Shown in pieces: positions 50,303 through 59,436 of a DNA stretch of 64,000 nt. This DNA comes from Cyclobacterium sp. 1_MG-2023 (GTDB taxonomy: Bacteria > Bacteroidota > Bacteroidia > Cytophagales > Cyclobacteriaceae), in the NCBI RefSeq assembly GCF_030546805.1, contig NZ_JAUOPC010000012.1, positions 178,267 to 242,266 on the forward strand, given 5' to 3'. The translations under genes were made by a program, and so were the position numbers. Position 1 is the stretch's first letter, and the number at the start of each line of letters is the position of its first letter. The notes beneath the pieces are model-generated. The model saw only the letters and a list, made by a program, of their open reading frames with translations. It had not been told where the DNA came from and made no database searches.

Positions 50303-50413
50303 GACTTTAAAAATGAAAAGTTAAACAAAAATTTTATTTCATCACACTACCTGAACTAACTGAGAGTTGAGTAAATAAGTTGCAACAAACTTAATAATAA
50401 TATTTTAATTTAT

Positions 50414-51511
50414 TTACACATTGAACCTAAAATGCATGATATCTCCGTCACAAACTACATATTCTTTACCTTCAACTGCAATTTTCCCGTTTTCACGGCA
50501 AATTGCCTCCGTTTTGTACGTTTCAAAATCATTAAGTTTGATCACCTCTGCTTTGATAAACCCTTTCTCAAAATCAGTATGAATTACACCTGCTGCTGCG
50601 GGAGCCTTCCAGCCATTGGTAATTGTCCAAGCTCTTACCTCCTGAACGCCGGCAGTAAAATAGGTAATAAGGTTTAGTAGTTTGTACCCTGCTGCTATCA
50701 ATCGATTCAATCCACTTTCCTCAAGGCCGTATTCTCCCAAGAACATTTCCTTTTCTTCAGGGTCTTCAAATTCAGCTATCTGCTCCTCCAAGGCGGCACA
50801 TAAAACGACTACTTCTGCATTTTCTTGGCTTACTTCTGCTTTCAGCTTCTCCACATACTCATTTCCCTCCTTGATGCTATCTTCATCTACATTGGCCACA
50901 TACAATACCGGCTTGATCGTCAATAAATGGATATCAGCAATAGCTTCCAAATCATCCTCATCAGCATCTACTACACGGGCATTCTTCCCTTCTTTTAATG
51001 CTTCTTTGAATTTATTCAAACTTTCAATGGCCTTTTTAGCCTTGGCATCACCACTTTTTGCCACCTTCTCTATCCTCAGCAATTTTTTATCTACTGATTC
51101 GATATCTTTCAATTGTAGTTCGGTATCGATTACCTCCTTATCAAAAATAGGGTCTACCCCTCCGGCTACGTGTACTACATTGGGATCATCAAAGCACCTG
51201 ATGACATGTATCACAGCATCAACCTCCCTGATATTTCCTAAAAATTTATTTCCTAAGCCTTCTCCTTTACTTGCTCCTTTTACTAATCCAGCTATATCTA
51301 CAAACTCGATCACTGTAGGAACCACTTTCTGTGGATTTACCAGACCTTCTAAAATTTGTAATCGCTTATCCGGCACCGTCACTACCCCTACATTGGGCTC
51401 GATGGTACAAAAAGGAAAATTTGCTGCTTCTGCCTTGGCACTTGACAAGGCATTAAATAAAGTTGACTTACCTACATTAGGTAAGCCAACAATTCCGCAT
51501 TTGAGTCCCAT
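50414..51511 (-). CDS. ychF: Redox-regulated ATPase YchF
   Basis: 365 residues, full length. The G1 motif GLPNVGKSTLFNAL opens the protein, DIAGLVKGASKGEGLG is switch II and ANVDE replaces the NKxD of true GTPases (ATP preference). The C-terminal TGS domain ends HFRFNV. Members bind ribosomes. The next gene upstream on the same strand (AI-2E) ends 5 bp before this start, so the two are probably one transcript. Confidence 0.97.
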   Translation of the reverse strand: MGLKCGIVGLPNVGKSTLFNALSSAKAEAANFPFCTIEPNVGVVTVPDKRLQILEGLVNPQKVVPTVIEFVDIAGLVKGASKGEGLGNKFLGNIREVDAVIHVIRCFDDPNVVHVAGGVDPIFDKEVIDTELQLKDIESVDKKLLRIEKVAKSGDAKAKKAIESLNKFKEALKEGKNARVVDADEDDLEAIADIHLLTIKPVLYVANVDEDSIKEGNEYVEKLKAEVSQENAEVVVLCAALEEQIAEFEDPEEKEMFLGEYGLEESGLNRLIAAGYKLLNLITYFTAGVQEVRAWTITNGWKAPAAAGVIHTDFEKGFIKAEVIKLNDFETYKTEAICRENGKIAVEGKEYVVCDGDIMHFRFNV

Positions 51512-51516
51512 TAATA

Positions 51517-52608
51517 TTAAATCTTATCTATTCTAAATATTCTGTATTCTCTATACCCTTTGTAAAATTCCTTTATAGAAACCCTAAATATAGTATAAAC
51601 CGGTATGGCGAAAATCATACCCAATACACCGGCAATTTTTGCCCCCACAAAGATAATAACAAATATTTCAAGAGGATGTGCTTTTACCGATTTCGAAAAA
51701 ATAAATGGCTGTAAAACCACATTATCACAAATCTGTACCACAGAAAAAACAGTCAATATCTTGAATAAAAAGAAATACACTTCATTGGCAGTATTAAAGT
51801 CTCCCGTAGACAAGCCTACTAAAACACCAAAAGTAGCACCTAATAATGGGCCTGCATAGGGAATTAAATTGGCCACCGCAGCAAATACCGCAATGGTCAT
51901 TGCATATTGAATATTACCTATGGTCAAACCCACTGAGGCAATGGTGAAAATCACCGACATTTGAATTAACAAGCCAATCAAATAATTGGATAGCAACCTT
52001 TCCACCTTGTGAAAAGTAGCCACAGACAGTTCAAAGTATTTATTCGGGATGAAATTCAATAGATTTCTTCGCAATAGGCCATTTTCCAGAAGCAAAAAAA
52101 AGGTGATAAAACCTATAGCCAAAATACTTATAAAAAAGCTGCTTGTAGTAGAGATTACCCCATTGATAAAGCCCTGAAAATTCATCTCATTGATTCTATC
52201 AATCAAGCTGTCCTTAACTTGCTGTATCAAATACCCCGGTTCATTATCAATTAGGTTTAATTGGATCAAGATAGCTTCCAGGTTTTCTATCGGTCTTTGA
52301 ATTTGATCATAAAGATAATTGACATCCAAATCCTTCAACAATTCTACCTGAGAGCGAAACAAAGGGATAAATAGCAATACTAGGAAAAACACCACAGAAA
52401 TAATGGCGATAAAAGAAATCAAAATAGCCATGGCACGGGGAATATGTTGCCCCATGATAAAAAGGTTATTGATCTTATTGGTTAAGGGCCTGAGCGCCGC
52501 GGCAATGACCAACGAAAATATAAAATACAGGCTTATATTGGAAAAATACCATCCTAATACAAAGACTAGAAGGGTGGCAACAATAGCTGTTAAAATTACC
52601 TTTAGCAT
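51517..52608 (-). CDS. AI-2E family transporter
   Basis: 363 residues with seven to eight hydrophobic segments. The order is typical of AI-2E (PerM/YdiK-like) proteins: two N-terminal TM hairpins, a soluble segment (about 85-140), then a C-terminal membrane block with ANLIPYAGPLLGATFGVLVG and LQPFIFSKSVKAHPLEIF. Members export small molecules or act as Na+/H+ antiporters; the autoinducer role is proven for few. Co-oriented with ychF, 5 bp apart. Confidence 0.93.
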   Translation of the reverse strand: MLKVILTAIVATLLVFVLGWYFSNISLYFIFSLVIAAALRPLTNKINNLFIMGQHIPRAMAILISFIAIISVVFFLVLLFIPLFRSQVELLKDLDVNYLYDQIQRPIENLEAILIQLNLIDNEPGYLIQQVKDSLIDRINEMNFQGFINGVISTTSSFFISILAIGFITFFLLLENGLLRRNLLNFIPNKYFELSVATFHKVERLLSNYLIGLLIQMSVIFTIASVGLTIGNIQYAMTIAVFAAVANLIPYAGPLLGATFGVLVGLSTGDFNTANEVYFFLFKILTVFSVVQICDNVVLQPFIFSKSVKAHPLEIFVIIFVGAKIAGVLGMIFAIPVYTIFRVSIKEFYKGYREYRIFRIDKI

Positions 52609-52741
52609 GGCTCAAAAATAACAAAAAAATCGAACCCTGTATCATGCATTCTTCTAATTGAAGAAAAACATTTCCAAGGTTCGATTGGTATATTTTGTTG
52701 GTCTAAATGTCCTAAGCCGTTCTAGGTAGAACAGAGAGGGA

Positions 52742-53095
52742 TTAATCCCATTTTAAATCTTCACCAAACTTATTGTTATTTTCACTATTTGTTTCGGTAG
52801 TTTGCGGTTCAGAATCAAACTGAGAAAAGTCAAAATCAGACATCAGGTCATTCTTAACATGATCAACAGCCTCCTGTAGGGCATCTACGAACTTACCAAA
52901 ATCTTCCTTATACAAGAAAATCTTGTGTTTCTCATAATAGAAATTGTCATCCTTGATTTTCCTTTTGCTCTCAGTAATGGTCAAATAGTAATCATTGGAA
53001 CGGGTGGCTTTAACATCAAAAAAATAGGTTCTCTTACCTGCCTTTACCCTTTTGGTGAAAATCTCATCTCTTTCGTAATCTTTATTATCTTCCAC
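52742..53095 (-). CDS. DUF3276 PUR-domain nucleic-acid-binding protein
   Basis: 117 residues: an N-terminal acidic stretch, then a PUR-alpha-like beta-beta-beta-beta-alpha unit (IFTKRVKAGKRTYFFDV, DYYLTITESKRK, HKIFLYKEDFGKFVDALQEA) and an acidic tail rich in Asp/Asn. DUF3276 is characteristic of Bacteroidota and expected to bind single-stranded DNA or RNA. Single gene with its own upstream region. Confidence 0.92.
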   Translation of the reverse strand: MEDNKDYERDEIFTKRVKAGKRTYFFDVKATRSNDYYLTITESKRKIKDDNFYYEKHKIFLYKEDFGKFVDALQEAVDHVKNDLMSDFDFSQFDSEPQTTETNSENNNKFGEDLKWD

Positions 53096-53272
53096 AATCC
53101 AAATATTTAATTATTTATTTAAAAATTAATTTAATGCCAAGTTAAATCAATTCAAATATTAAATTCAAGTTATTCCTAATTTTTTTCTTAAAATTATGGG
53201 ATATTCTTCAAAATACCTATTGGAAAAGACAATTTTTTGACTACAAAATTTTGATTTTGGTCGTATTTAAGA

Positions 53273-53620
53273 TTATTCTCCGTGAAGGAATTTCTTTTTG
53301 GCAATTAGCTCCTCTTCAGTCTCTCTGTTGTCCGGATCATCTACACAGCAATCTACCGGGCAAACTGCCGCACATTGAGGTTCCTCATGAAAACCAGTAC
53401 ATTCTGTACATTTCTGAGTAACAATATAATAAAACTCATCAGAGACAGGCTCTTGACTTTCATCACCATCTACTACTGTGCCATCCTCAAGTTTTACCTG
53501 GTCTAACTCAGTACCACCACTCCATGTCCATTCTATTCCCCCTTCATAAATGGCGGTATTAGGGCATTCAGGTTCACATGCACCACAATTGATGCATTCG
53601 TCTGTTATCATTATTGCCAT
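53273..53620 (-). CDS. 4Fe-4S dicluster ferredoxin
   Basis: 115 residues. Cluster 1: [12 protein letters not shown]. Cluster 2: [22 protein letters not shown], with the short insertion typical of Allochromatium-type 2[4Fe-4S] ferredoxins. An acidic loop separates them. It is divergent from the acyl-CoA reductase at 53836; this pairing is frequent in Cytophagales genomes. It could accept electrons from the KorAB enzyme encoded elsewhere in the window (inference). Confidence 0.94.
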   Translation of the reverse strand: MAIMITDECINCGACEPECPNTAIYEGGIEWTWSGGTELDQVKLEDGTVVDGDESQEPVSDEFYYIVTQKCTECTGFHEEPQCAAVCPVDCCVDDPDNRETEEELIAKKKFLHGE

Positions 53621-53835
53621 TGTGCTTCATTTTTGATTGAACGCAAAACTACTAACCAATTCACAATCTCACAAGCAAAATGATTCTCCTTTCGAAAAAT
53701 ATCTCATAGACATTATTTGTTATACTAACTATTTGAATTCATTTATTCATTTCCTTTCCTTCTTTATAATTATATTTGGAAGAAATTTAAGCAACCGCTA
53801 CGGTATAAAATAAAACATGTACCCACTATTTAATT

Positions 53836-54852
53836 ATGGATGTAAATCAAAGAGTAACTATTCTAGCTTCATTAGGTAAGCACTTGCAAAATTTAAGCGA
53901 GGAGTCAAAAGCTGAATTGTATGCTAAAATGCAAAATTACAACAATTGGTTTACTCCCAGTCAATCAGAAAAAGCCCTAGAAGGAATCTGCCGATACCTC
54001 GATCAACAACAACTGACCAATTGGGTTCAATCCTATTCCTTCGATAATAGCACTCTTCCCAAAGACATTGGCATCATCATGGCCGGCAATATTCCCGGTG
54101 TTGGGTTCCATGACTTGCTCTGCACCTTGGTAGCCGGGCACAAGGCAAGGATAAAATTGGGATCCTCAGACAATATCCTAATCCCTTGGCTGGTGGATCA
54201 GTTAAAGTCCATATCCATTGAACTGGCAGAAAATATTTCTTTTGAGGAAAGACTTAGTGGCATGGATGCCTATATCGCCACAGGAAGTGACAATTCTGCC
54301 AGGTACTTTGACTACTATTTCGGAAAATACCCCCATATTATTAGAAAAAACAGAACTTCTGTCGCCATTCTCAACGGGGAAGAGTCTGAAGCTGATTTAG
54401 AATTGTTAGCCAAAGACATCTTTACTTATTATGGTCTTGGCTGTAGAAATGTCTCCAAGGTTTTTTTTAGCAATGCTTCTCAAATTCAAACATTTATGAA
54501 AGCCATGGAGAAAGAAAATAAAGTCTCGGAACACCACAAATACTTCAACAATTACGAATACAACAAATCCAAGTACCTCATCAATAGTGTACCTCACTAT
54601 GATAATGGGCACCTACTTTTGGTAGAATCAAAAGAGCTGGTATCCCCAATTTCTGTTATTTATTATGAAATCTATGCATCTCTTCCTGACCTTAAAAAAG
54701 CTTTAGCGGGATTGGAGGATAAAATCCAGTGCTTGGTCTCTAAAGATGGCTGGTTTGATGGCAGTATTGCGCTTGGTTCTGCTCAAGACCCTGAGGTCAA
54801 TGACTATGCTGACAAAGTCGACACATTAAAGTTTCTTTTGGAACTAAATTGA
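53836..54852 (+). CDS. Acyl-CoA reductase (LuxC-like)
   Basis: 338 residues. It matches the LuxC-like acyl-CoA reductase family: IIMAGNIPGVGFHDLLCTL (Rossmann-like start), KLGSSDN, AYIATGSDNSARYFDYYF and YYGLGCRNVSKVF with the catalytic Cys203. It would reduce fatty acyl-CoA to aldehyde with NADPH. It is shorter than LuxC (about 480) but usual for the Bacteroidota group. A stable hairpin overlaps the stop codon. Confidence 0.88.
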   Translation: MDVNQRVTILASLGKHLQNLSEESKAELYAKMQNYNNWFTPSQSEKALEGICRYLDQQQLTNWVQSYSFDNSTLPKDIGIIMAGNIPGVGFHDLLCTLVAGHKARIKLGSSDNILIPWLVDQLKSISIELAENISFEERLSGMDAYIATGSDNSARYFDYYFGKYPHIIRKNRTSVAILNGEESEADLELLAKDIFTYYGLGCRNVSKVFFSNASQIQTFMKAMEKENKVSEHHKYFNNYEYNKSKYLINSVPHYDNGHLLLVESKELVSPISVIYYEIYASLPDLKKALAGLEDKIQCLVSKDGWFDGSIALGSAQDPEVNDYADKVDTLKFLLELN

Positions 54853-54871
54853 GAACAAAATTTAGTTCCAA
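54838..54871. terminator. Hairpin spanning the stop codon of the acyl-CoA reductase
   Basis: A perfect 12-bp inverted repeat TTGGAACTAAAT/ATTTAGTTCCAA with a 10-base loop containing the TGA (54850-54852). No long T-run follows, so it is either a weak terminator or a structure that protects the 3' end. Confidence 0.6.
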
Positions 54872-55171
54872 TTCACGTATAGTAAAGGGCAAAGAATTTA
54901 TTTTAAACGAAGCTTTAAGCCTTGATACAAAAGTTTTGATTGAATAAATTTGCATGTATTTCTGCAGAGAGAAAGCCCTTATAAAAAACACTTTTTCTGG
55001 CCATTATGTGCCAGCTCATGTTCATAATAATCGGAAGGCTACAATGGAAATTGTGGCCTTCCCTTCTCCCTGACAAATACATGCTACTAGCTGACAACCT
55101 TACTATTTTTGCAACAGCCCAAACCTAGGAAAAAACACCTATTCTACGATTTTTTGGCTTTCTTTACCGGA
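54872..55171. other. Convergent intergenic region with second hairpin
   Basis: No gene seen. A 12-bp stem with one wobble pair, GGAAGGCTACAA/TTGTGGCCTTCC (55033-55044, 55051-55062), is a likely bidirectional terminator between the acyl-CoA reductase and the TPR gene. Confidence 0.55.
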
Positions 55172-56116
55172 TCAATCTGTATCGAAATTACCTTTTAATT
55201 GGGGCAAATATTCAGAGAGAAGTGGCATTTCAGGGTCCGCTTGATAAGCCTCATTTAAAAACTTGCTGGCTAAAGCCATCTCCCCTTTTTTAAAATAATA
55301 AATTCCTTTGTTTCTTATAGCGTAATAATTCTTATTATTTTGTTTCAAGCTTAGGTTAATGTCTTCCAATGCTTCTTCTGGTCGGCCAAGGTACAATTTG
55401 TAAAGACCTCTATTGTTGTAATAATAAGACTGGTCTTTGTCTAGAAGGATGGCTTTTTCCACTGATTCAAGTGCTTTACTGTAAGCCTCATTTTCAAAGT
55501 GAATCAAAGACCAAAGGTTGTGTAATTTACTCTCAGCCGGATCCAGATTTTTAGCCTTTTCAAGATCTAAAATTGCAGCATCAAGTTGGCCCATATAGTA
55601 ATAGACCGTAGCACTATTGATGTATAATTCCGCATTTTCAGGATTAATTGCAATAGCTTCCTTAAAGGCTTTTAGTGCTTCTTCGTAAGACTTCATGGCA
55701 GCATGAACCAATCCTTTAATGAAGTAGGCTTGTCCATCTCCATTATTAATTTTAAGCAAGGATTCAGTATCTTCTAAAGCTTTATAGTTTTCTCCAAAAT
55801 CAAGATGGGCAATAGCTCTTTGTTGCAATGCCGGTACATAACCGTTGTCAATATTGATCGCTTGAGAATAATCATCAATGGCCTCCACATATTTTGCTTG
55901 TTGATGCTTGGCCATGCCACGGTTGTAAAATGCGTCTTTGAATCCGGGATCTATCGCCAGCGCTTCATCATAATAAGTAATTGCCCCTTTATAATTCCCT
56001 TCCTTCAATTCATTGTTTCCTTTCAACAAAAACCTTCCCTTTTTGTCTTCATTTGATGTACAGGATAAGGCCATAAGGCATACCAAACCAATCAAAAATA
56101 TCTTTTCCTTTATCAT
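55172..56116 (-). CDS. TPR-repeat lipoprotein
   Basis: 314 residues, lipobox ALSC (Cys19). About seven consecutive 34-residue TPR motifs with the usual W/Y-A-...-A...P pattern (AITYYDEALAIDPGFKDA, AIDDYSQAINIDNGYVPA, ALKAFKEAIAINPENAEL and others) fill the mature protein. A periplasmic or outer-membrane-anchored protein-binding scaffold; partner unknown. Single gene. Confidence 0.9.
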   Translation of the reverse strand: MIKEKIFLIGLVCLMALSCTSNEDKKGRFLLKGNNELKEGNYKGAITYYDEALAIDPGFKDAFYNRGMAKHQQAKYVEAIDDYSQAINIDNGYVPALQQRAIAHLDFGENYKALEDTESLLKINNGDGQAYFIKGLVHAAMKSYEEALKAFKEAIAINPENAELYINSATVYYYMGQLDAAILDLEKAKNLDPAESKLHNLWSLIHFENEAYSKALESVEKAILLDKDQSYYYNNRGLYKLYLGRPEEALEDINLSLKQNNKNYYAIRNKGIYYFKKGEMALASKFLNEAYQADPEMPLLSEYLPQLKGNFDTD

Positions 56117-56472
56117 CTACTACTAAATTAATTTTACTCAACAATTGAAACAAAAACTAAAAGGGAATGGTGCGGTCATTTTAAATTTACTAACCACTAT
56201 CTATCCCTCCCAAAAGACCCTGCCCCAATCTTTGCTATTGCATTAAATGAGGTTTTTATCCAGCTTATGCCTTCGATGCATTCTATTCAAATACATCTTT
56301 CCTATTTCGCTTACAAAGGTAACAACAAACTACTTGAGAGCATAGGTAAAAATAGTTTAGAATAGCGTTTAAAGAGAAATTGCAATCTCTTAGTGGCAAC
56401 TTGGTATGGATATTGCACAAAATAGATCAATAACAATAAGTATTAATCTATAATAAATAAAATAAAAATATT
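56117..56472. other. Intergenic with a palindrome upstream of csbD
   Basis: 356 bp, no ORF of note. A short palindrome AAGAGA-8-TCTCTT (56372-56391) lies about 80 bp before the csbD-like gene and could be a regulator site; nothing else stands out. Confidence 0.4.
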
Positions 56473-56661
56473 ATGGCATCTAATTTAGAATTAAAAGGAA
56501 ATTGGAACGAAATGAAAGGTAAGCTTAAAGAAGAATACGGTGAACTTACCGATGATGATTTGGCTTATGCTGAGGGTCAGGAAGATCAACTTCTTGGTAA
56601 ATTGCAGCAAAAAACAGGAGAAAGTAAAGAAAAACTTAAAAAGTTTTTATTCTCAGAGTAA
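56473..56661 (+). CDS. CsbD family stress protein
   Basis: 62 residues, Lys/Glu-rich. Carries the CsbD pattern: LKGNWNEMKGKLKEEYGELTDDDL then EGQEDQLLGKLQQKTG and a final amphipathic helix. These small soluble proteins are stress-induced in several phyla, with unknown mechanism. A strong terminator follows 17 bp downstream, so it is monocistronic. Confidence 0.93.
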   Translation: MASNLELKGNWNEMKGKLKEEYGELTDDDLAYAEGQEDQLLGKLQQKTGESKEKLKKFLFSE

Positions 56662-56678
56662 CAATCTTAGACTGCATC

Positions 56679-56711
56679 AAGCTCGGTAAATTTTTACCGG
56701 GCTTTTTTTTT
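56679..56711 (+). terminator. Rho-independent terminator of csbD
   Basis: Stem AAGCTCGGTAAA/TTTACCGGGCTT (one wobble pair) with a 2-base gap between arms, followed by about nine T. Confidence 0.9.
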
Positions 56712-57151
56712 GCCTTATCCTACAATTTATCACCACCCCTCGCTCTTTTACCAGAAATATCAGGCACCCTCATTTTCTTTAAGCCAATTTAAAAAAAAAA
56801 ATTCTACAATTGGCATTTAATACAAGTAAAATCCCGAATTTCACATGTTCAATCAAAACCAAATTCAGGTTCTGTAAGGACTTCGGTTGAATATCAGGCT
56901 ACAATTCTACCCAAGCTGAGATAAGTTTTGATTTATCTCCTGAAATGAAGTAAAAAACACACCCAAGATTTGATTGTTAAAAAAAGAACCATGAATAAAT
57001 CAATGGAATAAAAAATAGTATCACTTTTCCACATAATATTAATAGCGAATTTAACAGATCAATAATAAATTTGACCAAAAGCACGTCTATTGAATCTCAG
57101 CCATCAAAACAGGTTTAAATAGGCAATTTTAAAACAACCCAACATATATCA
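56712..57151. other. Intergenic upstream of the 57-63.6 kb operon
   Basis: 440 bp, AT-rich, no ORF. It should contain the operon promoter; I could not place a convincing TAnnTTTG element with a matching -33 box. Confidence 0.45.
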
Positions 57152-58117
57152 TTGAAAGAGAATAACAATTTTTCATCCTTAGAAATAGGTGTAGTAGGTT
57201 TAGGATTAATGGGCACAAGCATATTGGTCTCCCTCTTGGTAAGTGGACACAAAGTAATAGGCATTGCACCACTTCCGGCAGATATGGATGGTGCTATGGA
57301 TCGTATAGAGAGCCAATTGAATCATGCAGCTGAAGCAGGCCTATTAAAAGAAGCTGTCAGCCATTATCTTGGACGGCTCCATCTTTCGGAAGATTATAAT
57401 AAACTAAAACATTGCCGCTTGGTGCAGGAATGTGTGACGGAGGTCATTTCCATAAAGACTGAGGTTTATAAGAAAATCAATAAACATACAGCAGCCTCCA
57501 CCATTATTGCTACCAACACTTCAGCCATTCCAATCAGTGAATTACAAGAAAATGTAAAATTCCCTTCTCAATTTATTGGGATTCACTGGGCAGAACCGGC
57601 TTATATGACACGTTTCTTGGAGGTTACCAAAGGAGCTTTGACCGATGAAAAAACTGCAGAATGGGTACTCTCCCTCTCCTATTCATGGAAAAAAGAACCC
57701 ACCTACCTTAAAAAAGATATTCGAGGATTTGTTACCAATCGAATGCTTTATGCAGTATACCGTGAAATGTTTGCTATTTTAGAAAATGGGGAGGCCTCTA
57801 TGGAGGATATCGACAAAGCATTCAGGTATGATGCAGGATCATGGATCACTTATATGGGGCTTTTTAAGAGAATGGACCAACTAGGCTTGTCTGATTTCAA
57901 AGAAATCTTTGACAATTTATTTAAAGAACTAGACAATTCTTCAACTGTTCCGCCAACCATGCAAGAAATTGTGATACAAAAAGGTAAAGGAATAAATAAC
58001 GGTAAAGGATTTTACAACTATACAAAAAAAGAAGCTGCAGCATGGGAAGAAGCCTTTAAAAGCTTTAACCACGAAATTTTCCAATTGGCAGCGCAATATC
58101 CGGAATTAAATCAATAA
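57152..58117 (+). CDS. 3-hydroxyacyl-CoA dehydrogenase family protein (catalytic residues intact)
   Basis: 321 residues, TTG start at 57152 (no ATG gives the Rossmann strand). NAD site VVGLGLMGTS. The family's four active-site positions are kept: Ser in TNTSAIPIS, His in GIHWAEPAYM, Glu in RFLEV and Asn in FVTNRML. The C-terminal helical domain is single. Single-domain members include fatty-acid beta-oxidation enzymes and L-carnitine dehydrogenase; the WAEP sequence in place of FFNP suggests a substrate other than fatty acyl-CoA. First gene of a five-gene co-directional operon (4 bp to the aminotransferase). Confidence 0.85.
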   Translation: MKENNNFSSLEIGVVGLGLMGTSILVSLLVSGHKVIGIAPLPADMDGAMDRIESQLNHAAEAGLLKEAVSHYLGRLHLSEDYNKLKHCRLVQECVTEVISIKTEVYKKINKHTAASTIIATNTSAIPISELQENVKFPSQFIGIHWAEPAYMTRFLEVTKGALTDEKTAEWVLSLSYSWKKEPTYLKKDIRGFVTNRMLYAVYREMFAILENGEASMEDIDKAFRYDAGSWITYMGLFKRMDQLGLSDFKEIFDNLFKELDNSSTVPPTMQEIVIQKGKGINNGKGFYNYTKKEAAAWEEAFKSFNHEIFQLAAQYPELNQ

Positions 58118-58121
58118 AATA

Positions 58122-59435
58122 ATGACTACAGAAAAGTACCAGAAATCCGCAGACCTTCTCGCCAGAGCAAAAAATGTATTGGCAGGAGGAGTTTCCTCAG
58201 AATTTAGAAAATACAATCACCCCCATGCTTTATTTTACAGCCATGGAAGTGGCACTCGCATTTATGATGTGGATGGAAATGAATACAGGGATTTCACATT
58301 AAGTCAAGGCCCTTTGATCTTGGGCCATTCCCATCCTGAAGTACTGAAAGCCGTTCATGATTATTCATCCAAAGGGCAATTGTTTGCAGGACAGCATATC
58401 ATGGAGCTTGAATTGGCAGAGAAGCTTCAGGAACTTATCCCTTCTGCAGAAATGATGCGTTTTTGTTTGGATGGATCTGAAGCAGTTCAAACTGCATTTC
58501 GAGTAGCCCGATCGAAAACAGGTAAAAGCAAATTTTTAAGGTTTGAAGGACATTACCATGGTTGGTTAGACAATGTTTGTTTTGGCATTTCCACTCCGTC
58601 TCCTGAAGCTTTGGGACCAAGAAAAGCCCCCACCCCAAGCCCTTGGAGCCAAGGTTTGCCACCGGACGCTATCAATGAATTTCATTTACTCCCTTGGAAT
58701 GACTTGGATTTAGTTAAGGCTAAATTGGAGGAGAGCCACCATGAAATTGCTGCGATTATTACGGAGCCTATCATGTGCAACAATGGCTGCATTGTACCCA
58801 AAGAAGGATTTCTACAGGGTTTGAGGGATTTGTGTGATGAGTATAACATCGCCCTAATTTTCGATGAGGTAATTACAGGCTTTAGGATAGGACTAAAGGG
58901 AGCCCAGACCTATTTCGGCATTACTCCGGACATGTCCATTTTTGCTAAAGCCATCGGTAGTGGTTATCCAATCAGTGCCATCGTGGGTAAAAAAGAATGG
59001 ATGGAGGAAATTTCCTCCGCAAGGGTGATACATGCCGGTACCATGAATACGGCCAATCCAACTGTAGCCGCAGCCATGGCGACGGTTTCTGTTCTTGAAA
59101 GAGAAGATCCTTATGCCAAAATGTACGAATTAGGAGATCAGTTAAGAGCCGGATTGAAAGAACTTGCCAAAAAAACTGGCCACAATATGATTATTTCCGG
59201 AATTGGCCCAATTATTCATACTGGGTTCTCGGAAGGAGAAGCTCTCAGTGAATTTAGAGATGTATTGAAGTTAGACAAAGCCAAATTGGGACAATTCATT
59301 TCAGGTTTGCATGACGACGGCGTTCGTGTCATAGGAAGGGGACTTTGGTACCTTTCGGCGGTTCACACCGAAGAAGACATTCAATATGCTTTAAAAAGTG
59401 TTGAGCGGGTACTGTTAAAAATGAATGAAAAATAA
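58122..59435 (+). CDS. Class III aminotransferase (GSA-aminomutase-like)
   Basis: 437 residues, fold type I PLP enzyme. The Schiff-base Lys276 is in FAKAIGSGYP, the PLP Asp in LIFDEVITGFR and the phosphate-binding region near CLDGSEAVQTAFRVAR. The sequence family resembles glutamate-1-semialdehyde aminomutase and related omega- or beta-amino-acid aminotransferases. As no haem genes adjoin and it sits between two dehydrogenases and a dioxygenase, a catabolic aminotransferase is more likely than HemL. 4 bp after gene 1, and followed at once by the second dehydrogenase-like gene. Confidence 0.88.
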   Translation: MTTEKYQKSADLLARAKNVLAGGVSSEFRKYNHPHALFYSHGSGTRIYDVDGNEYRDFTLSQGPLILGHSHPEVLKAVHDYSSKGQLFAGQHIMELELAEKLQELIPSAEMMRFCLDGSEAVQTAFRVARSKTGKSKFLRFEGHYHGWLDNVCFGISTPSPEALGPRKAPTPSPWSQGLPPDAINEFHLLPWNDLDLVKAKLEESHHEIAAIITEPIMCNNGCIVPKEGFLQGLRDLCDEYNIALIFDEVITGFRIGLKGAQTYFGITPDMSIFAKAIGSGYPISAIVGKKEWMEEISSARVIHAGTMNTANPTVAAAMATVSVLEREDPYAKMYELGDQLRAGLKELAKKTGHNMIISGIGPIIHTGFSEGEALSEFRDVLKLDKAKLGQFISGLHDDGVRVIGRGLWYLSAVHTEEDIQYALKSVERVLLKMNEK

Positions 59436-59436
59436 A

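Noticed and set aside
58122..59435. HemL (glutamate-1-semialdehyde aminomutase) of haem synthesis
   Set aside because: The catalytic Lys and fold are shared by many class III aminotransferases and the operon context is catabolic; no haem genes adjoin.
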